Source of the DNA: a candidate division TA06 bacterium 32_111
GTDB lineage: Bacteria > Hydrothermota > 32-111
Direction of reading: 5' to 3'
DNA length: 64,000 nt
Assembly: GCA_001508335.1 (NCBI GenBank)
Contig: LGFX01000001.1
Span: 186,001-250,000, forward strand
In this document: one piece after another, positions 57,644 through 64,000 of the stretch
Layout: each line of letters starts with the position of its first letter
Numbering within the stretch: the first letter of the stretch is position 1
Notes under the pieces: model-generated
What the model was told of the DNA's origin: nothing
Database searches by the model: none
Seen by the model: only the letters and a program-made list of their open reading frames with translations
Translations under genes and position numbers: made by a program

Positions 57644-58313
57644 AACCTTTTCTTCCACTAAGTTCATATACCCCGAGAAACAGTGTTAGCATTGAAAAAT
57701 TATAGAAAAAATCCTCCAAAGGAATAGTTCCCAACCTTATGTTTAAAATAGCATCTTTTGAGTAGGATACTATTGGAATTCCAGTAAGGATTGAGTTGAA
57801 AACTAAAAAAAGGATGGAAGTCAAAATAATGTATATGTAATAGTGAACAGTTTTTAAGAGAAAAACAAAACAAAGAGATAACATTAAAAAAGTCAGTCCC
57901 GTTACAAAAAATACGGTTGATGTATAAGGTATAAAGATAAAATAAAATCCAAGAAGAATAAAAAAAAGACCGATTGAAACTATAAAAAATTTTGATGGTG
58001 TTTTAATTTTGGTATCAAAAACGAAAAATTTTATCCCCTCATATAGAAACAAACAAGCGTATGGAACGGTAACAAAAAAGAGTATCTCCTCTAAAGGTAA
58101 ACCGAATACTCTGAAACTTTTGACATAAGAAGTATTGAAAATCCAATCTCCCCTTTTGGTGGCTACAATATCCCAAATTATAAAAGGGATTCCCACAGAT
58201 AGAAATGAAATAAAAAATCTATTCAATCTCTTTACTGTATACTTGTATAATATCAAGGAACCTAAAAAAGGGAAAAATATAATGATTGAATTTATCAAAA
58301 GGTATCTACTCAT
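57627..58313 (-). CDS. Lycopene cyclase-domain protein (fused CrtYc/CrtYd type)
   Basis: VGIPFIIWDIVATKRGDWIFN...GLPLEEILFF and second PLEDFFYNF block. Confidence 0.85.
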   Translation of the reverse strand: MSRYLLINSIIIFFPFLGSLILYKYTVKRLNRFFISFLSVGIPFIIWDIVATKRGDWIFNTSYVKSFRVFGLPLEEILFFVTVPYACLFLYEGIKFFVFDTKIKTPSKFFIVSIGLFFILLGFYFIFIPYTSTVFFVTGLTFLMLSLCFVFLLKTVHYYIYIILTSILFLVFNSILTGIPIVSYSKDAILNIRLGTIPLEDFFYNFSMLTLFLGVYELSGRKGSIKEE

Positions 58314-58869
58314 TTAAAATCCTTATCAGTTTTAAATTTTGTTCATCATTCAACCTTCTTGTTGAAACTATGTATTTAATCATATCTATCTGTATTTTTT
58401 TAGGAACGAATGAAAAATCTTTGTTAAACAGATAATCGTAAACGAAATTCAAATCATCATTTCTTTTTTTTGAAACATTAAAATAATCTGGAAGGTTATC
58501 GAAAAAAGAAAATCTCAAAAATCTTATCTCAAGGCAATCTGGGAATTTGTTAACTGAACTATCTATTATTGAAATCGCTTTAAAAACAAGTTTCACTTTC
58601 TTCACTAAATTCTTTTCAAATTTTCCCTCAAGCCCGGTCAAACAAGCGTAGTATGACATAAGTATGGGATTGTATTTTGAAAAATCTTTTCCAAAATTAT
58701 TTTCCATATAACTTTTTAAAAATTTAGTTGTATCTATATTTTCAATCGCAACATAATATTTTTCCCTGATAAAATTGAGTTTTTCGTAATCGATTTCTTC
58801 TTTGTATGGGCTATTTGAAGAAACAATCAAAAAAATAAAAAAAATTGAAACTAAAATTATTTTTTTCAT
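58306..58869 (-). CDS. Hypothetical exported protein in carotenoid operon
   Basis: Signal peptide MKKIILVSIFFIFLIVSSNS; helical; overlapping gene neighbours. Confidence 0.5.
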   Translation of the reverse strand: MKKIILVSIFFIFLIVSSNSPYKEEIDYEKLNFIREKYYVAIENIDTTKFLKSYMENNFGKDFSKYNPILMSYYACLTGLEGKFEKNLVKKVKLVFKAISIIDSSVNKFPDCLEIRFLRFSFFDNLPDYFNVSKKRNDDLNFVYDYLFNKDFSFVPKKIQIDMIKYIVSTRRLNDEQNLKLIRILNE

Positions 58870-58870
58870 A

Positions 58871-59698
58871 TTAAAAGGCATCGATAAAATTGAAAAGTCC
58901 TGTTAAAAGTATCCTTCTTATCCTTGGCTTCACTTTGACTCTGTAAACGATAAATGGATCTTCATATATTTTTTTTGCAGTGTATTTGTACATATCCGAT
59001 GCTGTTTTAATTGGAACTATAAGATAGTTTGGAATAAATCTAAAGCCTCTTTCACCAACTTTTTGCCATTTAAAGTAAAGATCGAGTTGTTCCCTTAAAA
59101 ATAATTTAAAATTCTTTTCTTTTTTAGAAACTTCCTCATAGAGTAAAGAATCAAGATCATATTTTTTTAAACTTTCCAATGGCAAATACAATCTCCCAAG
59201 TTGATTGTCCTCATTTATATCCCTTATAAAGTTTATGAACTGCATCGCTCTTCCTAAATTTTTTGCATAATTGTAAGATTCTTTTGAAAGACCCATTATT
59301 TTACACATCATCATCCCAATAACTTCAGCAGAACCATACATATATTCTATAGTTTCGTCAAGGTTTTTATAAGTTTTTTTATTTAAGTCCATTTCCATAG
59401 ATTTCAAAAAAGAGTCTACCCACTCTCTTTCAATATCAAACTTTTTAATAAGTTTAACGAAACTATCTATCACTACATCCCCAACCTTTTCACCATTTAA
59501 AGACCTGTAATAATCATTCTTGAACTTATAAAAACCTTCACTATCCTGAGGGATATCATCGACAAAATTATCCGCTTTTCTAACAAAACCGTAAAGAACA
59601 AAAACTCTGTTTCTTACAGTTAATGGAAAAAACACGCTTGAATAAAAATAGGTTTTGGAACCTTTTTTGAAAATTTCGTATGATATAGTGTTAATCAT
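58871..59698 (-). CDS. crtB: Phytoene synthase
   Basis: YGFVRKADNFVDD, AMQFINFIRDINEDNQLGRLYLP. Confidence 0.93.
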   Translation of the reverse strand: MINTISYEIFKKGSKTYFYSSVFFPLTVRNRVFVLYGFVRKADNFVDDIPQDSEGFYKFKNDYYRSLNGEKVGDVVIDSFVKLIKKFDIEREWVDSFLKSMEMDLNKKTYKNLDETIEYMYGSAEVIGMMMCKIMGLSKESYNYAKNLGRAMQFINFIRDINEDNQLGRLYLPLESLKKYDLDSLLYEEVSKKEKNFKLFLREQLDLYFKWQKVGERGFRFIPNYLIVPIKTASDMYKYTAKKIYEDPFIVYRVKVKPRIRRILLTGLFNFIDAF

Positions 59699-61157
59699 AT
59701 ATTTTTCTTATCTCATTTGATAAAACTTCTGCTGCTATTGTTACCATTGGAACACCTATGCCAGGATGTGTGTAATGCCCAACGAAGAATAGATTTTTTA
59801 ATTTTTTACTTTTATAAGGTAATCTAAAAATAGCAGTTTGAAACTTCGCGTGGGATAGTCCCAAAGCATTGCCTTTATATGAGTTGTAATCTTTAATAAA
59901 ATCTTTAATAGAGTATATTCTTTTTACAAGAATGTTACCTTTTAAATCATAATCAACGATTTGCGAAATTCTTGAAACAATTTTTTCAAAATACTCATTC
60001 CTTATTTTCTCATCATCCTTTATTCCGGAAGCTATAGGAACAAGAATGAAGAGATTTTCACAATTTGAAGGAGCAGTTATTTTATCACTTTTTGAAGTAA
60101 CAGAGATATAGAATGAAGGATTATCAGGCATCCTTTTTTCATCGAATATTGTTTTAAAATGTTCTTCCCATTCATTCACAAGATAGAGGTTATGGTGCTT
60201 GAGTTTTTCTATCTTTCCTTTAATCCCGAGAAAGATTAAAAATGCTGAAGGTCCAAGTATCTTTCTATCCCAATAACTCTGTTCGAAACTTCTGTAACTT
60301 GGTTCTAGTAGAGAATTCTCAGTAAAATAAAAATCTGCATTTGAAATAACCAAATCAGCATCGATAAAACCATTTTCGGTTTCAACACCTGTTACTCTTC
60401 CGTTTTTAACAACTATCCCTGTTGCTTTGTTATTAAGAATAATTTTTGAACCATACTCTTTTGCTAATTCAGCATAAGACTTCGCTACTTCTGAAAACCC
60501 CCCTGAAGGATAAAATACTCCCAATTTAAAATCCACATGGCTCATAATAGAGTAGAACGCTGGAGTATTATAAGGAGATGAACCTAAAAAAACTGTCGTA
60601 TACTCAAGGATTTGTCTTATCTTTTTGTTTTTGAAGAATTGTTTAACATATCCATCCATATAGTGAAAGATGTTTAACTTCAATCCATCTATTATAAGTT
60701 TTATATCGATTATGTCTTTTAAACTTTCATATTTCCTGTAGAGAAATTTGTCTATGAGGTTGTACTGGTATGCTGAATTTTCCATATACACTTTCAATTT
60801 TTTAGAACTCCCCTTTTCAAGGTTTTCAAAAATCTCCTTAATCCCGTTTATATCGGAAGGGATATCTATCAACTCTCCATCTTCAAAAAACAATCTATAG
60901 TTGGGGTTCAATTTTTTCAGTTTATAGTAGTCGTTATAATCTTTATTAAAATTTTTAAAAAATCTCTCGAAAACTTCAGGCATAAGATACCAGGAAGGTC
61001 CCTTATCGAAAAGGAATCCACTCTCACTGTATGTCGATGCTCTTCCTCCTACCTGTGGATTTTTTTCTATTAGGGTAACATCAAAACCATATTTGGAAAG
61101 AAAAGCAGCTGTAGCAAGCCCTCCAAAACCAGCACCAATAACAACAACTTTTTTCAT
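59691..61157 (-). CDS. crtI: Phytoene desaturase
   Basis: VVVIGAGFGGLATAAFLSKYGFDVTLIEKNPQVGGRAS; FFVGHYTHPGIGVPMVTIAAEV. Confidence 0.94.
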   Translation of the reverse strand: MKKVVVIGAGFGGLATAAFLSKYGFDVTLIEKNPQVGGRASTYSESGFLFDKGPSWYLMPEVFERFFKNFNKDYNDYYKLKKLNPNYRLFFEDGELIDIPSDINGIKEIFENLEKGSSKKLKVYMENSAYQYNLIDKFLYRKYESLKDIIDIKLIIDGLKLNIFHYMDGYVKQFFKNKKIRQILEYTTVFLGSSPYNTPAFYSIMSHVDFKLGVFYPSGGFSEVAKSYAELAKEYGSKIILNNKATGIVVKNGRVTGVETENGFIDADLVISNADFYFTENSLLEPSYRSFEQSYWDRKILGPSAFLIFLGIKGKIEKLKHHNLYLVNEWEEHFKTIFDEKRMPDNPSFYISVTSKSDKITAPSNCENLFILVPIASGIKDDEKIRNEYFEKIVSRISQIVDYDLKGNILVKRIYSIKDFIKDYNSYKGNALGLSHAKFQTAIFRLPYKSKKLKNLFFVGHYTHPGIGVPMVTIAAEVLSNEIRKIYD

Positions 61158-62005
61158 TGATTAACTCCATTGAAATTTAAACCTATAGAAAAATATTGAA
61201 ATGTCGAATAAACTTTTCCATAACTCGAAAATATTTTAAATTCATCGGAAATCGAATATAAAAATGAAACAGTAAACTTTTCTGAAAAAGTGTTAACATT
61301 GATCTCTATATTCTTATAAATGTAATCTATCGCTAAAGAGGGAGATACTGATACATCCTTATAGATAAACATAAAATGTTCATTTCGGTAGGATAAAAAA
61401 TTTAAAATTAAAGATAGTTTAAAGGTTGGATTTTCCTTTTTTATAATCTTTGAAAAGGATAAATTCCATTTAGGTTCGAAAATGGAAAGGTAATCACTTC
61501 CAAAGTTTTGGATTGGAAGAAGGTCATAAAATGTCAGCGAAAAGGAATAATCCTTATAAGATTTTTTGAAAATGAAAGAATTATTTAATATTATTGGATT
61601 TTGAAGAAAATTTAAATAGTAAAAATTCAAATTAAAAATGTAATTTGAAAGGTGCAATTTGCCACCGTAATAAAAATCGAAACCAATCTTGTTAAGATTC
61701 TTTGTTTCGTATACATATGGATAGTTTACGGGAGAGATAGCCTGATTTGTATCTTGTAGTGTAGTATAATCTACCTTTCCATAATTCACAAGTTTTATGC
61801 CTAAACCTATCAAAGATTTTTTATCCCAAAGGTACAAAAAGTTGATGGAGTTTGATATCTGTGAAGTTGTAAAATTGAAATTGATACCATTATTTGAACT
61901 TTCAAAATATCTGTAATCAAAACTCCCTTCAGGTAAAACTATTTGTGAAAAGATATTTACAGATACCGATAGGATCAAAAATGAAAAAAGTATTCTTTTT
62001 ATCAT
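61154..62005 (-). CDS. Hypothetical outer-membrane protein
   Basis: Signal peptide; beta-barrel-like alternation, terminal GLNFNGVNQ. Confidence 0.5.
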   Translation of the reverse strand: MIKRILFSFLILSVSVNIFSQIVLPEGSFDYRYFESSNNGINFNFTTSQISNSINFLYLWDKKSLIGLGIKLVNYGKVDYTTLQDTNQAISPVNYPYVYETKNLNKIGFDFYYGGKLHLSNYIFNLNFYYLNFLQNPIILNNSFIFKKSYKDYSFSLTFYDLLPIQNFGSDYLSIFEPKWNLSFSKIIKKENPTFKLSLILNFLSYRNEHFMFIYKDVSVSPSLAIDYIYKNIEINVNTFSEKFTVSFLYSISDEFKIFSSYGKVYSTFQYFSIGLNFNGVNQ

Positions 62006-62631
62006 CTGTTAATTTTATAGTCTGATGGGATAATAAACTCCCTTTCAAAAAAACTTTTTTCATAATTAAGTAGGTGCATGCTAACCCTCAATTCATTCCC
62101 TTCGAACAACTTGAACAAAACTGGGATACCTCCAAATAAAGAATCAAAGATGAGATCAAAATCAACATTAAGATAACTTTTTAAAATCCTGTTATATCTT
62201 TTAATTACTTTTGATAGATCGAATTTTTCTTTTGTTACGAAAAGTTTAATGCTTTTCGAAGAATCAAAATCAATTGTAAAGAATCTTACTGGGATTTTTT
62301 CAACAGTTGTATCATTTACAAAACTTATTTTCCTATTATTCACATCGCTTTTATCAACATATGTTGAGAAGAAGTCGAAAAAAGAAAATGAAAGGAACGT
62401 GACACTTTTATTCTCTTCATTAACAAGATAGAAAGTATCAACATTTTCCTTAAAAACGTATTTTAAATTTTCACTTTTGAAAGTTAGGGAATTCTCTTTT
62501 GTATAAATATCAAAGTTAAAACTTGTTGAATCGTCTTCAAAATACTCTTTTATGTTATAGGAGTATCTGTAATCAGCAAAGATTAACAAAAAATTAGAGA
62601 AAGATATAACAAAGACTAAAACTTTATACAA
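62002..62631 (-). CDS. Exported LolA/outer-membrane lipoprotein-sorting-like protein, probable TTG start
   Basis: Signal peptide LYKVLVFVISFSNFLLIFA; beta-rich; TTG at 62631 overlaps the stop of the biotin carrier gene. Confidence 0.4.
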   Translation of the reverse strand: MYKVLVFVISFSNFLLIFADYRYSYNIKEYFEDDSTSFNFDIYTKENSLTFKSENLKYVFKENVDTFYLVNEENKSVTFLSFSFFDFFSTYVDKSDVNNRKISFVNDTTVEKIPVRFFTIDFDSSKSIKLFVTKEKFDLSKVIKRYNRILKSYLNVDFDLIFDSLFGGIPVLFKLFEGNELRVSMHLLNYEKSFFEREFIIPSDYKINR

Positions 62632-62935
62632 TCCTACAAAGTTTTTGATTTTTAACAACCCTTTCCCCTTCCTTAACAAAGATTTCCTTGATCTGTCCTT
62701 CAACCTTGGAATAAATTTTATTCTTCATCTTCATCGCTTCAAGTATCATCAAAACGCTTCCACTTGTTATCTGATCATTCTCTTTAACGAATATTTTTGT
62801 TATTATTCCCGGAATTGGCGCGATAATCTCGAATGGATTGTCAAGTTTGGTGTCTATAGGCAACTTATAATCTTTTGGTATGGTTGTTGGATACTGATCA
62901 AAATCTACAGTGATATTATCTTTTTTCTTTTCCAT
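62624..62935 (-). CDS. Biotin carboxyl carrier protein
   Basis: VLMILEAMKMKNKIYSKVEGQIKEIFVKEGERV biotinylation motif. Confidence 0.93.
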   Translation of the reverse strand: MEKKKDNITVDFDQYPTTIPKDYKLPIDTKLDNPFEIIAPIPGIITKIFVKENDQITSGSVLMILEAMKMKNKIYSKVEGQIKEIFVKEGERVVKNQKLCRIV

Positions 62936-62937
62936 AA

Positions 62938-64000
62938 TTACACCGGCATATTTGAATGTTTTTTGAAAGGTAACTGTTCTTTCTTATTTTCTGCTATTTC
63001 AAAAGCACTGACAAGCATACTCCTGGTTTCATCTGGATTTATAACAGAGTCAATATAACCTTTTGAAGCAGCAACGAAAGGATTTGCGAATTTTTCTATA
63101 TATTCCTGAATTTTCAATTGTCTCATCTTCTCCTTATCTTCACTCTCATCTATCTCTTTTTTGAATATGATGTTGGCAGCTCCCTCAGGTCCCATAACTG
63201 CAATCTCGGCTGTTGGTAAAGCGAAAACAAGATCTGCACCAAGATGCTTTGAACACATCGCAATATATCCGCCACCGTAAGCCTTTCTGAGTATAAGGGT
63301 TATCTTTGAAACGGTTGCTTCAGAATAGGCATATAGGAGTTTAGCTCCGTGTCTTATAACACCAGCGTACTCCTGATCTATTCCTGGAAGATATCCGGGC
63401 ATGTCAACGAGTGTTAACAAAGGTATATTGAATGCATCACAGAATCTCACAAACCTTGCTGCCTTATCTGAAGAATTTACATCGAGAACTCCAGCAAGAA
63501 CATCAGGCTGGTTGGCAACTATTCCGATACTTCTTCCATCCAATCTTGCAAAACCTATAACAATATTTTCTGCCCAACCTGATTGAACCTCGAAGAAATC
63601 TGAATCATCAACTATACTGTATATAACCTCTTTTACGTCATAAGGTTCTTTTGAATCATGTGGAATAATCTCATCCAAATTTTTATTTTCTTTTGGAGGT
63701 TTCGAATCTATCCTTTTAGGTTTTTGGTTACAGTTGTCTGGTATATAGGAAAGGAGTTTCTGAACCTGGAAAAATGATTCGTACTCGTTTGATGCAAAAA
63801 AATGTATATTCCCGGTTTTTGTATGGTGGGTGTAGGCACCTCCGAGTTCTTCCATAGAAATATCCTCTCCTATTACAGTTTTTATAACCTGTGGACCTGT
63901 TATAAACATTTTTGAAAGATCGTTAACCATGAAAACAAAATCCATCAAGGCTGGTGAATAGACAGCACCACCAGCACAGGGACCAAGGATAACTGAGATC
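62938..64000 (-). CDS. Acyl-CoA (propionyl-/methylmalonyl-CoA) carboxyltransferase subunit, partial: continues past the right edge
   Basis: Frame stays open to the end: ISVILGPCAGGAVYSPALMDFVFMVNDLSKMFITGPQVIK; GFARLDGRSIGIVANQP; RKAYGGGYIAMCSKHLGAD. Confidence 0.92.
   Translation of the reverse strand, partial: ISVILGPCAGGAVYSPALMDFVFMVNDLSKMFITGPQVIKTVIGEDISMEELGGAYTHHTKTGNIHFFASNEYESFFQVQKLLSYIPDNCNQKPKRIDSKPPKENKNLDEIIPHDSKEPYDVKEVIYSIVDDSDFFEVQSGWAENIVIGFARLDGRSIGIVANQPDVLAGVLDVNSSDKAARFVRFCDAFNIPLLTLVDMPGYLPGIDQEYAGVIRHGAKLLYAYSEATVSKITLILRKAYGGGYIAMCSKHLGADLVFALPTAEIAVMGPEGAANIIFKKEIDESEDKEKMRQLKIQEYIEKFANPFVAASKGYIDSVINPDETRSMLVSAFEIAENKKEQLPFKKHSNMPV

Noticed and set aside
1-64000. 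CRISPR array, prophage, toxin-antitoxin or restriction-modification system
   Set aside because: No direct-repeat/spacer array, integrase, phage structural, toxin-antitoxin or RM families were recognised on reading either strand; the accessory content is glycan and envelope genes.

Overview
The window is an AT-rich, very compact bacterial chromosome segment. The family mix (PorV-like, gingipain-type C25 and M6 proteases with T9SS/FlgD-like C-termini, many outer-membrane barrels) suggests an FCB/WOR-3-like, probably anaerobic lineage; taxonomy is inference. Contents in order: (1) a surface-glycan cluster (1-13.3 kb, minus strand) with a flippase, Wzy-like polymerase, several glycosyltransferases, a CapK-like ligase, a 2-hydroxyacid dehydrogenase, an asparagine-synthetase-like PP-loop enzyme, an HpcH/HpaI aldolase and the initiating phosphosugar transferase; (2) mscL, a BamA-like protein, TPR lipoprotein, tRNA-Ala(GGC), rpiB, ptb, methylmalonyl-CoA epimerase and mutase, fhs and pckA; (3) a tightly overlapping five-gene operon (26.9-37.3 kb) encoding an M6 metalloprotease, two small membrane proteins, a peptidase-MA/TolB-propeller/Omp85-like fusion and a C25 protease; (4) yidD with two paralogous neighbours, a RecJ-like DHH protein, scpA, a PorV-like barrel, fbp, a J-domain protein and a YchF-like GTPase; (5) buk-porGDAB; (6) a speD-pdaD-speE-speB polyamine operon; (7) a carotenoid operon (crtI, crtB, lycopene cyclase); (8) a biotin carrier plus partial acyl-CoA carboxyltransferase. 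The least annotated signals are: a 28-aa membrane miniprotein behind a perfect promoter, three probable leaderless genes, a dominant 16-bp promoter spacer, a 25-codon uORF overlapping speD, a probable CTG start with an intragenic terminator-like hairpin, and the protease/Omp85 operon. No CRISPR, rRNA, intact transposon or recognisable defence system was seen.
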